64,000 bases of DNA from Hyphomonas sp. L-53-1-40 (GTDB taxonomy: Bacteria > Pseudomonadota > Alphaproteobacteria > Caulobacterales > Hyphomonadaceae): assembly GCF_000682775.1 (NCBI RefSeq), contig NZ_AWFI01000001.1, forward strand, positions 124,001 through 188,000, written 5' to 3'. How positions within the stretch are numbered: the stretch's first letter is position 1; the number at the start of each line of letters is the position of its first letter. Of this stretch, positions 23,747 to 32,949 are shown piece after piece. The position numbers were made by a program, and so were the translations under genes. A model generated the notes under the pieces. The model had not been told where the DNA came from, ran no database searches, and was given only the letters and a program-made list of their open reading frames with translations.

Positions 23747-26479
23747 ATGGCTATGCAGCGGCATAAAATTCTGAATAAATTCAATCTTCTGGGGGCCGCG
23801 GCATCCATCGCGCTGTTGACCGGGTGCGCCAGTCTGGACGCACGGGAGACGCCTGCTGAGCTGGTGGAGACCACGGCCGAGACGGCGCCGGTAATCTTGC
23901 CCTATATGGACGCGTCCCTGAGCCCGGAAGCCCGCGCCAGGGATCTCGTTAGCCGCATGACGCTGGAAGAGAAAGCCGCCCAAATGTATGACAAGGCTGC
24001 CGGCATTCCGCGCCTTGGTCTGCACGAATACAATTGGTGGAACGAGGCCCTGCACGGGGTCGCCCGCGCCGGTCATGCGACCGTCTTCCCGCAGGCGATT
24101 GGTCTGGCGTCGACCTGGGATGAGGACCTGATGCTGGAGATCGCCACGACGATTTCCGATGAAGGTCGCGCCAAGCATCACTACTATGCGTCTGAAGATG
24201 TGTACGCCATGTATGGCGGGCTGACATTCTGGTCGCCGAACATCAACATCTTCCGGGATCCGCGCTGGGGCAGGGGCCAGGAAACCTATGGCGAAGACCC
24301 GTTCCTGACGGGCCGCATGGCCGTCAACTTCGTCAATGGCATTCAGGGCGATGATGACAAATACCTGAAAGCCATTGCGACCGTGAAGCATTATGCCGTC
24401 CATTCCGGTCCCGAGCCGTCGCGCCACCGCGACGATTATCACGCCTCCGATGCCGATCTCTGGGAAACCTATCTGCCAGCCTTCAAGATGGCGTTCGACG
24501 AGACGGATGTCGGCTCGGTCATGTGCGCCTATAATGCGGTCTGGGGCGCGCCGGCCTGTGGCAGCGAGCGGCTGATGGTGGATTTGCTGCGCGATGAATT
24601 GAAGTTCGACGGCTATGTCGTCTCCGACTGCGGCGCGATTGGCGACTTCTACTATGATGAAGCGAAGCATGAGGCAGGCGAAGCGCCCTATGCGGCGCAT
24701 GACTATGTCGACACGCGCGCCGAAGCGGCCGCCCTGTCAGTCAAAATGGGAACCGACCTCAATTGCGGGGATGGCGAAGGCAACAAGATGGATGCCCTGC
24801 CGGACGCTGTGGCGCAGGGCCTGATCGACGAGGCCACCATCGACCAGTCGGTCGAGCGGCTCTACACGGCGCTGTTCCGCCTTGGCATGTATGACGATCC
24901 GGCGCTGGTGCCATGGGCGGATACGCCGCTCGATATTGTAGCGAGTGACGAACACATTGCCCTCTCCGAGCAGGCAGCACACCAGTCCCTCGTCCTGCTG
25001 AAGAATGACGGCATCCTGCCGCTGGCGCCCGAGACCAAGGTTGCCGTGATCGGTCCGAATGCCGACAATTGGTGGACGCTGGTGGCGAACTATTATGGTC
25101 GCCCGACCCAGCCCGTCACGGCGCTGGAAGGCGTGAAGGCCAAGATCGGCGCTGAGAACGTCACCTATGCGGTTGGCTCGACCATCGCGGGCGACAATTA
25201 CTCCAATTACAAGCCTGTGCCGGCCTCGGCCCTGTTCCATGAGGATGCCGATGGCAATCTCGTGCCGGGGGTGCAGGCGGCCTACTATCCGAACAAGACG
25301 CTCGAAGGCGAGCCGACGCTGGAACAGGTCGAAGAGAAGATCGACTTCTATTGGGACCGTACGCCCAGCACAGGCGGACTGAATGACGAATTCAGCGCGA
25401 CGTGGGACGGCGTGATCGTGCCCGAAACTGATGGCGTCTATCGTTTCCAGCCTTCGCGCTGGAGTGAGGTCGAAATCAACGGCCAGCCCGTTGGCGAGAT
25501 GGACGGGATCGAGATGCAGGCCGGTGAGGCCTATTCGGTCCATATGGTACTGAAATTTGACAGTGGCTGGCCGCGCGACCAGCTCGATAAATACGCCTAT
25601 CTGAACTGGACCGACGTTTCCCGCGATCTGAAAGCCGAAGCCATGGCGGCGGCAGAAGGCGCAGACGTGATCCTGTTCTTCGGTGGCATTGATGCCAATC
25701 TCGAAGGCGAGGAAATGGGCGTCGAGCTCGATGGCTTCCTCGGCGGTGACCGCACGCATATCAAGCTGCCGGAAAGTCAGGAGACGCTGCTGAAGGAATT
25801 GCATGCAACCGGCAAGCCGGTGGTGATGGTGAATTTCTCCGGCTCGGCCATGGGCCTGAACTGGGAGAACGAGAATTTGCCGGCCATCGTGCAGGCCTTC
25901 TATCCGGGCGAGCAGGCGGGCAAGGCCATTGCAGACCTGCTCTGGGGCGAATTCAGCCCGTCGGGCCGGCTGCCGGTGACCTTCTACAAGTCAGTCGATG
26001 ATCTGCCGGACTTTGGCGACTATTCGATGGCGAACCGGACCTACAAATATTACGAGGGCGAACCGCTCTATCCGTTCGGTCACGGCCTGTCCTATACAAG
26101 CTTCGCCTATAGCGCCCTGTCGGTGCCAGAGGTGCATGACGCCTCCGAGCCTTTGCCGGTGAGTGTGACGGTGACAAATACGGGCGACATGCCCGGCCGG
26201 GAAGTGGTGCAGGCCTATATCCAGCATCAAGGCCGGGCACACGCTGGCGTTCCCCAAGTCGAGCTGGTGGCGTTCGATGTCGTGGAACTCGCCCCTGGAG
26301 AAAGCCAAACCGTCAGCTTTGCGCTATCGTCAGAGCGCATCGGCTACTATGCGACCGATGGGAAGTTCATCACGCCGCAGGGCACCGAAGCCATCCTCAC
26401 TTTGGGTAGTGGTCAGCCTGGTTTTGTAGCGGATAGTTCCATCGAAACCAGTTCTGTTCGCTTTGAGCGGAACGAGTAG
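23747..26479 (+). CDS. GH3 beta-glycosidase lipoprotein with PA14 insert
   Basis: 910 residues from ATG 23747, which has AGGGAG 6 bases upstream. Lipobox LLTGCAS. GH3 N-terminal barrel with KHYAVHSGPEPSRHR and the nucleophile aspartate in GYVVSDCGAIGDF; that motif is typical of beta-xylosidase/arabinosidase members. GH3 C-terminal domain split by a PA14-like insert (about residues 505-620, DGVYRFQPSRWSEVEINGQPVGEMDG), then the fibronectin type III-like end (SVTVTNTGDMPGREVVQAYI). It would trim oligosaccharides, probably xylo-oligosaccharides, at the outer membrane. Substrate is inference. Confidence 0.88.
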   Translation: MAMQRHKILNKFNLLGAAASIALLTGCASLDARETPAELVETTAETAPVILPYMDASLSPEARARDLVSRMTLEEKAAQMYDKAAGIPRLGLHEYNWWNEALHGVARAGHATVFPQAIGLASTWDEDLMLEIATTISDEGRAKHHYYASEDVYAMYGGLTFWSPNINIFRDPRWGRGQETYGEDPFLTGRMAVNFVNGIQGDDDKYLKAIATVKHYAVHSGPEPSRHRDDYHASDADLWETYLPAFKMAFDETDVGSVMCAYNAVWGAPACGSERLMVDLLRDELKFDGYVVSDCGAIGDFYYDEAKHEAGEAPYAAHDYVDTRAEAAALSVKMGTDLNCGDGEGNKMDALPDAVAQGLIDEATIDQSVERLYTALFRLGMYDDPALVPWADTPLDIVASDEHIALSEQAAHQSLVLLKNDGILPLAPETKVAVIGPNADNWWTLVANYYGRPTQPVTALEGVKAKIGAENVTYAVGSTIAGDNYSNYKPVPASALFHEDADGNLVPGVQAAYYPNKTLEGEPTLEQVEEKIDFYWDRTPSTGGLNDEFSATWDGVIVPETDGVYRFQPSRWSEVEINGQPVGEMDGIEMQAGEAYSVHMVLKFDSGWPRDQLDKYAYLNWTDVSRDLKAEAMAAAEGADVILFFGGIDANLEGEEMGVELDGFLGGDRTHIKLPESQETLLKELHATGKPVVMVNFSGSAMGLNWENENLPAIVQAFYPGEQAGKAIADLLWGEFSPSGRLPVTFYKSVDDLPDFGDYSMANRTYKYYEGEPLYPFGHGLSYTSFAYSALSVPEVHDASEPLPVSVTVTNTGDMPGREVVQAYIQHQGRAHAGVPQVELVAFDVVELAPGESQTVSFALSSERIGYYATDGKFITPQGTEAILTLGSGQPGFVADSSIETSSVRFERNE

Positions 26480-26667
26480 TTCTACCTTACAAGGTGATGG
26501 ATAGTTAAGACGGGTCTGCCCCCAAGCAGGTCCGTCGCCCTTTACATGACGGATGGATTCCAATTCTTGCAAATGACTTGCAGAATCCTTTCGATCCTGT
26601 AGTGTTTATTGCAGATTATGTGGGGGGATAGTTTCCAGAAGTGTCGACCTGTGCCGATAAGTGGAAA

Positions 26668-26710
26668 GACGGTTACGGTGTCAGGCAGTCTGCCCGTCTC
26701 CGTAACCGTC
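26668..26710. repeat. 43-base nested inverted repeat
   Basis: GACGGTTACGG (26668-26678) and CCGTAACCGTC (26700-26710) are perfect inverted copies. Inside is GGCAG (26684-26688) with CTGCC (26690-26694) around a single base. No T-run follows. The rest of the 382-base gap between the glycosidase and the TetR gene holds no ORF I support; GATTC sites occur at 26556 and nearby. Confidence 0.6.
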
Positions 26711-26819
26711 CCGCGTCCCACTTTGGCAATGCAGTGTCGGAATGCCACCCAGCCTGGTGTCTCGTTGGTGGTACCTTATCGGGAACGAACCGTTCTCGAG
26801 CCTCCACATTGGTAATTTT

Positions 26820-26836
26820 ACATACCACTGGTATGT
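26820..26836. promoter_or_regulatory. Perfect 17-bp palindromic operator for the TetR gene
   Basis: ACATACCACTGGTATGT is a perfect palindrome about one central C. It ends 25 bases before the ATG of the TetR-family gene, the usual place for an autoregulatory operator. Similar ACATACC/GGTATGT half-sites are common for TetR proteins. Confidence 0.7.
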
Positions 26837-26861
26837 TAGATCGACAACCGAAAAGCTAAAC

Positions 26862-27446
26862 ATGCCCAATCGTCGATCAAAAAAGGCCAGTGAGACACGC
26901 TCAGCTATTCTGAGCGCGGCGCGGCAACGTTTTACTGATGAGGGATTCGAGGCAAGTCTCTCAAGTATCGTGGAAGATGCCGGGATCACCAAGGGTGCCC
27001 TGTTCCACCATTTCGAGAACAAGCAGGCGCTCTATTATGAGGTCTGGCGAACTTTGCAGCAGGAAATGAATCAGGACACGCAGGCAGCCGCCGCAGAGGG
27101 CCGGTTGCCGGGCGATCCCTACTCCGCAATGCTCGCCGGTGCACGTCGGTATCTGGAATGGGCTGCGCGGCCCGACTATCAGAGGATCGTGCTGATCGAT
27201 GGTCGTGCAGCACTCGGGCAGGACTGGTACGAGGCTGATTTTGATCTCAGCCAGAAAAGTGTGCGGGTTGGAATCGAATACCTTGTCCAGCAGGGCGCGA
27301 TAGCGACTGAAAATGCGGCATCATCTGCAGTCATTATGCAGGGTGCGTTAAATGGTGCGGGCGTCGCACTCAGTCGGAAGGTGCCGGGTGTAACGGTCGA
27401 GTTGGTCTACAACACGATTGAAGGCCTATTGCGGAAATTGTCCTGA
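26862..27446 (+). CDS. TetR family transcriptional regulator
   Basis: 194 residues from ATG 26862; longer in-frame starts would read through the operator. Helix-turn-helix domain at about 10-58: TRSAILSAARQRFTDEGFEASLSSIVEDAGITKGALFHHFENKQALYYEV. The C-terminal half is the ligand and dimer domain with YNTIEGLLRKLS at the end. Probably represses itself through the palindrome at 26820-26836. The adjacent genes (glycosidase, oxygenase) are possible targets but nothing shows it. Confidence 0.93.
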   Translation: MPNRRSKKASETRSAILSAARQRFTDEGFEASLSSIVEDAGITKGALFHHFENKQALYYEVWRTLQQEMNQDTQAAAAEGRLPGDPYSAMLAGARRYLEWAARPDYQRIVLIDGRAALGQDWYEADFDLSQKSVRVGIEYLVQQGAIATENAASSAVIMQGALNGAGVALSRKVPGVTVELVYNTIEGLLRKLS

Positions 27447-27462
27447 TTAGGCTGGCCGTCGC

Positions 27463-28125
27463 TCAGTCCAGAGGAATCGCCACACCATTGATCGCGGGAT
27501 TTACGCGCCACCATCCTGCAAGGCCATAGCGCAGACGCGCCGTTGGCTCGACGGCATGCGGGATTGTCTCCGATAGCATGAACACCACGCCGCCGCCTTC
27601 CGGGACGATGGAGGCAATAGGGGAGGCTTCATCGGCGGCGCCTTCGGGCCAGACCAGCAGCGCGCCGCCATCGTCCACGCTCCAAGCCTCGTTCAGGTAG
27701 ACCACGATCGACACGATCCGGTTTCTCGCGCCTTCGAAACTATCAAGATGGCGATCATAGAAGCCGCCTTCAGGATAGACGGCGTAGCAGGCTTCGAACT
27801 CGAACAGGCCAAGCAGAAGGGTGCGATTGAGGGACTCGCGCCAGTGTTCAGCCCATGCGGCAAAGGCCGATTGGGCGGCGCTGGATCCATCAAGCCATGT
27901 AATGCGTGTCTTGCGGATGGAGCGGTCGACCTGAAAGTCATCATCGCGCCCAATCCCGGCCGGGGCCAGCGTGGCGTCTGCGTCCAGTCTCTGAATCTCT
28001 TCGCGCATGGCGGCCAGCAAGGTGTCTGGCAGCAAGCCCGGCTGCCATGACCAGCCCTGACTTGCGAGGTCTGCAGCGACGCAGCCGAGGCGGTTGTCAC
28101 CCGGGAGGGGAAGGGGAGCGTCCAT
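27463..28125 (-). CDS. 2OG-Fe(II) oxygenase (prolyl 4-hydroxylase-like)
   Basis: 220 residues. Iron ligands HxD in FYDRHLDSFEG and the distal H in SETIPHAVEPTARLRYGLAGWWR, with the Arg that holds 2-oxoglutarate, are all present. RNRIVSIVVYLNEAWSVDDGGALLVWPEG is the P4H-family core strand pair. Likely hydroxylates a protein or small molecule; substrate unknown. It is tail-to-tail with the TetR gene and upstream of nothing on its strand within 15 bases. Confidence 0.88.
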   Translation of the reverse strand: MDAPLPLPGDNRLGCVAADLASQGWSWQPGLLPDTLLAAMREEIQRLDADATLAPAGIGRDDDFQVDRSIRKTRITWLDGSSAAQSAFAAWAEHWRESLNRTLLLGLFEFEACYAVYPEGGFYDRHLDSFEGARNRIVSIVVYLNEAWSVDDGGALLVWPEGAADEASPIASIVPEGGGVVFMLSETIPHAVEPTARLRYGLAGWWRVNPAINGVAIPLD

Positions 28126-28158
28126 GCTGGGTCGGAATATCGGGCGCGTTGGCCGGTA

Positions 28159-29340
28159 TCAGGACTTGGGCGCGGCCATCAGGTCCGCAAAGCGCTGGAA
28201 CAGATAGAAACTGTCCTGGGGGCCGGGGCTGGCTTCCGGGTGGTGCTGGACGGAAATGATCGGGCGGTTTTTCACGGCGAGGCCAGAATTGGTGCCATCA
28301 AAGAGCGAGCGATGGCTCTCCTCGACCCCCTCAGGCAGCGTGGCGGGATCAACTGTGAAGCCATGATTCATCGACACAATCTCGACCTTGCCGGTGACGA
28401 GGTCTTTTACCGGATGGTTCGCACCATGGTGACCCTGGGCCATCTTCATGGTCTTGGCGCCAAGTGCGAGGGCGAGCAGTTGATGGCCAAGGCAAATGCC
28501 GAGAATTGGCAGGCCCTTGTTGATGACTGCGCGGATCATGTCGCCGGAGCGGGCGATCGTCGCGGCGGGGTCGCCTGGACCGTTGGAAAAGACCACACCA
28601 TCGGGATTCAGAGCGAAAATCTCGTCTGCGGTGGCATCGCCATTCACGACACTGGTGCGGATGCCAGTCTGGGCCAGATTGCGCAGGATGTTCTTCTTCA
28701 CGCCGAAATCAACAACGACGACATGGTGCTGGGCGTCGGCCATGTCGCTATAGCCGCCGGAAACCTGCCAGAGGCGCTGGGCGTTCTCGAAGGGGGCATC
28801 GGTATCGACATCTGCGGCGAGGTCAGCCGTTTCCAGGCCGTTCCAGGCGCGCGCGGTCTCGATCAGTTCGTCGAGATCGATATTGCCGTCAGGCTTGTGG
28901 CAGATTGCAGCCTTCTGCATGCCCTTTTCGCGTACGATCCGTGTGATGGCGCGGGTATCGACGCCGGACAGGGCCACAATGTTGCGACGGGTCAGCCAGT
29001 CACCGAATTCCTCGCCAGACCGCCAGTTGGACGCCGCTGTGATCGGCTCGCGGAAAATCGTGCCGCGGGCCCCATTCGTGCCCGGAACCGAGGATTCCTC
29101 GTGATCGTCAGCATTTGCCCCGACATTGCCCACATGTGGGAAGGTGAAGAGCACGATCTGCGATGAGTAGGAGGGGTCTGTCAGGATCTCCTGATAGCCT
29201 GTGATGGCTGTGTTGAAACAGAGCTCGCCGACGTGCACACCCTCTGCGCCTGCACCTTTTCCCAAGAAAATAGTGCCGTCAGACAAGGCGATAGCTCCCG
29301 TGGCAGTTGAGCTGGCTTGCTTTTTGCTTTGTTCGGACAT
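28159..29340 (-). CDS. carA: Carbamoyl-phosphate synthase small subunit
   Basis: 393 residues from ATG 29338-29340, which has GGAAGG about 11 bases upstream; an ATG at 29394 in frame is the alternative. CarA is the glutaminase that supplies ammonia to CarB for arginine and pyrimidine synthesis. N-terminal domain [34 protein letters not shown], class I amidotransferase nucleophile in LGICLGHQ, and the His-Glu pair in [12 protein letters not shown] are present. carB is not next to it. Divergent from yqeY, 130 bases between starts. Confidence 0.96.
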   Translation of the reverse strand: MSEQSKKQASSTATGAIALSDGTIFLGKGAGAEGVHVGELCFNTAITGYQEILTDPSYSSQIVLFTFPHVGNVGANADDHEESSVPGTNGARGTIFREPITAASNWRSGEEFGDWLTRRNIVALSGVDTRAITRIVREKGMQKAAICHKPDGNIDLDELIETARAWNGLETADLAADVDTDAPFENAQRLWQVSGGYSDMADAQHHVVVVDFGVKKNILRNLAQTGIRTSVVNGDATADEIFALNPDGVVFSNGPGDPAATIARSGDMIRAVINKGLPILGICLGHQLLALALGAKTMKMAQGHHGANHPVKDLVTGKVEIVSMNHGFTVDPATLPEGVEESHRSLFDGTNSGLAVKNRPIISVQHHPEASPGPQDSFYLFQRFADLMAAPKS

Positions 29341-29470
29341 ATTTGGCTGGCCTTCCGGGATCGTTGTCAGACGGTTAACTCTCTCCGCCGACATTTTTCC
29401 GGGTAATGGGACTGAGTCCCTGCAACGTCAAGCATAGACGAACGTTGCTGGTGTGAAAGGCGTATTTTGA

Positions 29471-29983
29471 ATGGGCCACGAAGATAAATCTGACATGATG
29501 ACGCTTAAGGCGCGCGTTGCGCAGGCATTGCATGCCGAGCGCGAAAAGGACGATGGCTGTACCACCCGCCTGTCGACCCTGCGCCTGATTGATGCGGCCA
29601 TTCGTGACCGTGATGTTTGCGCCCGTGGGCGTGGCGACAGCGAGGGCTGTCCTGATGCCGACGTGCGCAATGTGCTCGAAATCATGATTGCACAGCGCGA
29701 AACAGCAGCCGACGAGCATGATGATGCCGGCCGTATCGAAGATGCCATTCGTGAGCGCGAAGAAATCGAGATTATCCGCAAATTCCTGCCCGAACCGCTC
29801 TGCACAAAGGCGCTTGAAGAGGCTGTTGAAGAAGTGGTCGAAGACCTCGGCGCCAGCAAGCTGAAGGATATCGGTCGGTGCATGTCGGCGCTGAAACAGC
29901 GCTATCCCGGAAAGATCGAATCCGGCACCGCTGGCAAGGTCATGCGCAGGGCGCTGACATCGAACAAGGTATCGGCAAAATAG
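29471..29983 (+). CDS. GatB/YqeY domain protein
   Basis: 170 residues. The family pattern LRLIDAAIRDRD, DVRNVLEIMIAQRE, IIRKFLPEPL, and GASKLKDIGRCMSALKQRYPGKIESGTAGKVMRRAL is complete. The domain is the tRNA-binding tail of GatB; free-standing YqeY proteins have no settled role. Placement between carA and dnaG is the common alphaproteobacterial order. Confidence 0.93.
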   Translation: MGHEDKSDMMTLKARVAQALHAEREKDDGCTTRLSTLRLIDAAIRDRDVCARGRGDSEGCPDADVRNVLEIMIAQRETAADEHDDAGRIEDAIREREEIEIIRKFLPEPLCTKALEEAVEEVVEDLGASKLKDIGRCMSALKQRYPGKIESGTAGKVMRRALTSNKVSAK

Positions 29984-30017
29984 TCCGCGACCCAGCTGGT
30001 TAATTCTGCGAAAGGTT

Positions 30018-30043
30018 GGAACAAAGGCCGCGAAAGGTCCGTT
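30018..30043 (+). promoter_or_regulatory. EcfG-type general stress promoter
   Basis: GGAAC (30018-30022), 17 bases, CGTT (30040-30043). It ends 34 bases before the PRC-barrel lipoprotein ATG, which gives a short leader. This is the second perfect match to the EcfG consensus in the window. Confidence 0.75.
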
Positions 30044-30077
30044 GGTTGTGCATTGATCACAACGAAAGGACTTTGAA

Positions 30078-30845
30078 ATGAAACGGCTTTTTCTGACTAC
30101 GAGTGCGGCTGCCCTGATGATGGGTGTTGTGGCCTGTTCTGGTGCTGATACCCACACGCAGACCGCCGAGACCGATACAACTGCGATGACCGAGACCGCG
30201 ACATATGACGGTGAGTTCGACACCGAAAATGATGTTTACGGTGATGCGACGGCCGAGACCAATATGGCCGAGGCTGACCGCGACGATTATGTTCTGACAT
30301 CCGGCGAATTCCTGACATCCGAGCTGATCGGCGAAGAAGTCATGGACTCCAATGGCGAGGAGGTTGGCGAAGTTGAAGACGTCATGCTGGCGTCGGGTAC
30401 GATGGAACCAATGCTGATCATCCGTGATGGTTTTGCCGGTGATCTGCACGCCGTGTCATTCGAGCAAGCCTCAATCTGGTTCGACGAGGAAGGTGAACCT
30501 GCTGCGCGCATGGATCTGACCGAGGAAATGCTGGATGACCTCCAGGAGTTCGAGCAGAATGGCATGAACGACTATCGTCTTGCGTCAGAGCTGACTGGCA
30601 CGAACATCAATCTGGCTTTCAATGACAAGGACGTGCGCGTCACAGACCTGATCATGAAGACAGACGGCCAGGCCAAGTATGCCGTTGTGTCCGATGGCAT
30701 CGTCGAAGCTGTGACGGACAAACGCTTCCTGATCGATCCATCGAAAATCATGGTTGCCCAAGGCGACAGCGATGGCGAGATCGTCATCGACCTGAGCGAA
30801 CAGGAATTCAACAGTGCTTTGGGTTTCACGGCTGACATCGACTAA
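30078..30845 (+). CDS. PRC-barrel lipoprotein
   Basis: 255 residues. Lipobox VVACS at about residue 18-22, then a Thr/Asp/Glu-rich linker to residue 70. Two PRC-barrel-like units: LTSGEFLTSELIGEEVMDSNGEEVGEVEDVML and a second around LTGTNINLAFNDKDVRVTDLIM. Very acidic overall. PRC-barrel proteins are frequent members of the general stress regulon in alphaproteobacteria, and the promoter just upstream fits. Ended by a strong terminator. Confidence 0.85.
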   Translation: MKRLFLTTSAAALMMGVVACSGADTHTQTAETDTTAMTETATYDGEFDTENDVYGDATAETNMAEADRDDYVLTSGEFLTSELIGEEVMDSNGEEVGEVEDVMLASGTMEPMLIIRDGFAGDLHAVSFEQASIWFDEEGEPAARMDLTEEMLDDLQEFEQNGMNDYRLASELTGTNINLAFNDKDVRVTDLIMKTDGQAKYAVVSDGIVEAVTDKRFLIDPSKIMVAQGDSDGEIVIDLSEQEFNSALGFTADID

Positions 30846-30870
30846 GCCATTTCCTTTGGCATCAAGATCA

Positions 30871-30896
30871 GGCCCCGCTCGCGCGGGGCCTTTTTT
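30871..30896 (+). terminator. Rho-independent terminator
   Basis: GGCCCCGC, loop TCGC, GCGGGGCC followed by TTTTTT. It separates the PRC-barrel gene from dnaG. Confidence 0.92.
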
Positions 30897-30967
30897 GTGC
30901 AATTCCGGTTCCTCAGCAGGCAGGGGAGCGTTCCCCCAATTCCCCATTGAGGCTACACTGCGCCGCT

Positions 30968-32875
30968 ATGAGTTCCCCTGTCCGCATTCCTGATGGCTTC
31001 GTCGATGAACTGAAGGCCCGTATCCGGCCTTCGGATGTGATCGGCCGCAAGGTGAAGCTGACCAAGAAGGGCAAGGAATGGGTCGGGCTGTCGCCGTTCA
31101 CGGCCGAGAAGACACCGAGCTTCTACGTCAACGACCAGAAGCGCATCTTCAAATGTTTTTCGTCCGGCATGGGTGGTGATGTCATCAGTTTCGTAATGGA
31201 GACCGAGCGGCTCTCCTTCATGGAAGCGGTTGAGAAGCTGGCCGAAGAGGCCGGCATGGAATTGCCGAAGTCCGATCCGCGTGCCGCCGAAGCCTATGAC
31301 CATCGCAAACGGTTGCAGGAAGTCTGCGAAGCAGCCGCGTCGTATTTCGAAGAACGACTTCAATCGTCCGAAGGCGCCGCGGCGCGCGAATACCTTGAGG
31401 GCAGGGGCCTGAAGCCTGCGGCCTGGAAGCGCCACAGGCTCGGCTATGCGCCGGATGATTGGCGCAAGACGAGCGCGCACCTGAAAGCTGAAGGCTTCAC
31501 CGCTGCCGAGATTCTGGAAGCAGGCCTCACCAAGGAAAGCGACAAGGGCGGCGAGCCCTATGATGCGTTCCGGGGGCGACTGATGTTTCCGATCCCGGAT
31601 AGCCGGGGCGGCATCATCGCCTTTGGCGGTCGCGGACTGACGCCGGATGCAAAGCCGAAATACCTCAATTCCGGCGACACGCCGCTGTTTCACAAATCCC
31701 GGGTACTCTATCGCTACAAGGCGGCACGCGAGGCACTGGGTCATGGTGAGGGCGGCGGCCTGATTGTCTGCGAAGGCTATATGGACGCCATCGCACTGAC
31801 CGAGGCTGGCTTCGGTCAGGCCGTGGCGCCGCTTGGCACGGCGCTGACCGAGGAGCAGATCAGCCTGCTCTGGCGCGCTGGTCCGGAGCCGGTATTGTGT
31901 TTCGATGGTGACCGGGCTGGTCTTGGCGCCGCCTATCGCGCCGTTGATCGAGCGCTGCCGCATGTCGAGCCCGGCCGGTCCTTGTTCTTCGTGCTGTTGC
32001 CAGACGGCATGGACCCGGATGACCTGATCCGCGAGCGTGGACCGATGGCGATGGGCGAAGCGCTGGACGGGCGAATCGCCCTGTCGGAACTGCTCTGGCT
32101 GCGCGAGCGCGATGCCGAACCGCTGGACACGCCGGAACGTCAGGCCGGATTGGAGGCGCGGCTGATGCAGGCTGCAGCCCAGATCAAGCATCCCGGTGTC
32201 AAGGCAGCCTATGAGCGTGACTTGCGCGCGCGCATGAAGGATCATTTCTGGCAGATCCGTCAGGCCAAACGGCAGAGTTCCTTTACCAAGGGCAAGCCCG
32301 GAGGACGGGGGCAGGGCGGCGCGTCCCCCTATGGAGGCAGCCCATCGACGGGTCCGCAAACCGGCGGCAAACAGAGTCCCGGTGTCCTGTTGCTGATGCA
32401 GGCCATTGCCAGTCCTGCAATCTTGTCCGGGATGGAGGAGACGCTGATCGCGGCGGATTTCCGCAATGTGATGTCCAACCGGTTGCGTGACCTGCTCGTC
32501 GATTTCCTGATCGAAAACAGGGAGCTGACGTTTGACGCTGTGCTGGAATTGCTGGCGCGGGAGGGGCATGAGCGGGAAGTCTCCCAGATCGACATGACGC
32601 AGGTGTCGCGGATCAATGTTGACGATCCGGCCTACCGGTCCTGGAAAGCTGCGATCGAGGTGTTCATCCCGGTCGATACCGCCCCATCTGCGGATGACGA
32701 AGTGCGGCGTCTCAAATTGAAACGTCGACTGGTGGCCGAGAAGCGCAAGGCCTATGAGGAGCGTGTTCTGGTCGATCAGCAGGAAAAGGCGATGGGCAAG
32801 GCGAATATCGGCGATTTCTGGAAACAGTTCGAAGAGAAGAACCCCTGGTTCAAGCCAGATGGCTCCAGCAATTAG
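30968..32875 (+). CDS. dnaG: DNA primase
   Basis: 635 residues from ATG 30968. Makes RNA primers at the replication fork with DnaB. Catalytic core LGTALTEEQ with TOPRIM residues in VCEGYMDAIAL and CFDGDRAGLGAA is intact. The N-terminal zinc domain is altered: the usual C-x2-H ... C-x2-C reads S42, T45, C63, S66 in GLSPFTAEKTPSF and FKCFSSG, so three of four zinc ligands are missing while the surrounding fold residues remain. Followed by rpoD as in many alphaproteobacteria. Confidence 0.96.
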   Translation: MSSPVRIPDGFVDELKARIRPSDVIGRKVKLTKKGKEWVGLSPFTAEKTPSFYVNDQKRIFKCFSSGMGGDVISFVMETERLSFMEAVEKLAEEAGMELPKSDPRAAEAYDHRKRLQEVCEAAASYFEERLQSSEGAAAREYLEGRGLKPAAWKRHRLGYAPDDWRKTSAHLKAEGFTAAEILEAGLTKESDKGGEPYDAFRGRLMFPIPDSRGGIIAFGGRGLTPDAKPKYLNSGDTPLFHKSRVLYRYKAAREALGHGEGGGLIVCEGYMDAIALTEAGFGQAVAPLGTALTEEQISLLWRAGPEPVLCFDGDRAGLGAAYRAVDRALPHVEPGRSLFFVLLPDGMDPDDLIRERGPMAMGEALDGRIALSELLWLRERDAEPLDTPERQAGLEARLMQAAAQIKHPGVKAAYERDLRARMKDHFWQIRQAKRQSSFTKGKPGGRGQGGASPYGGSPSTGPQTGGKQSPGVLLLMQAIASPAILSGMEETLIAADFRNVMSNRLRDLLVDFLIENRELTFDAVLELLAREGHEREVSQIDMTQVSRINVDDPAYRSWKAAIEVFIPVDTAPSADDEVRRLKLKRRLVAEKRKAYEERVLVDQQEKAMGKANIGDFWKQFEEKNPWFKPDGSSN

Positions 32876-32949
32876 GCATCGCGGCTTCAAACGCAGGAAA
32901 ACCTATTGACCGCAACGCAATCCATGCCCATTTACTGTAAGCAGGGAAC

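Noticed and set aside
26781-26797. SOS box (GAAC/GTTC) near the TetR gene
   Set aside because: Spacing is five bases, not the seven of alphaproteobacterial LexA sites.
30953-32890. 645-codon minus-strand ORF opposite dnaG
   Set aside because: Long but low-complexity antisense frame of dnaG in GC-rich DNA; no domain.
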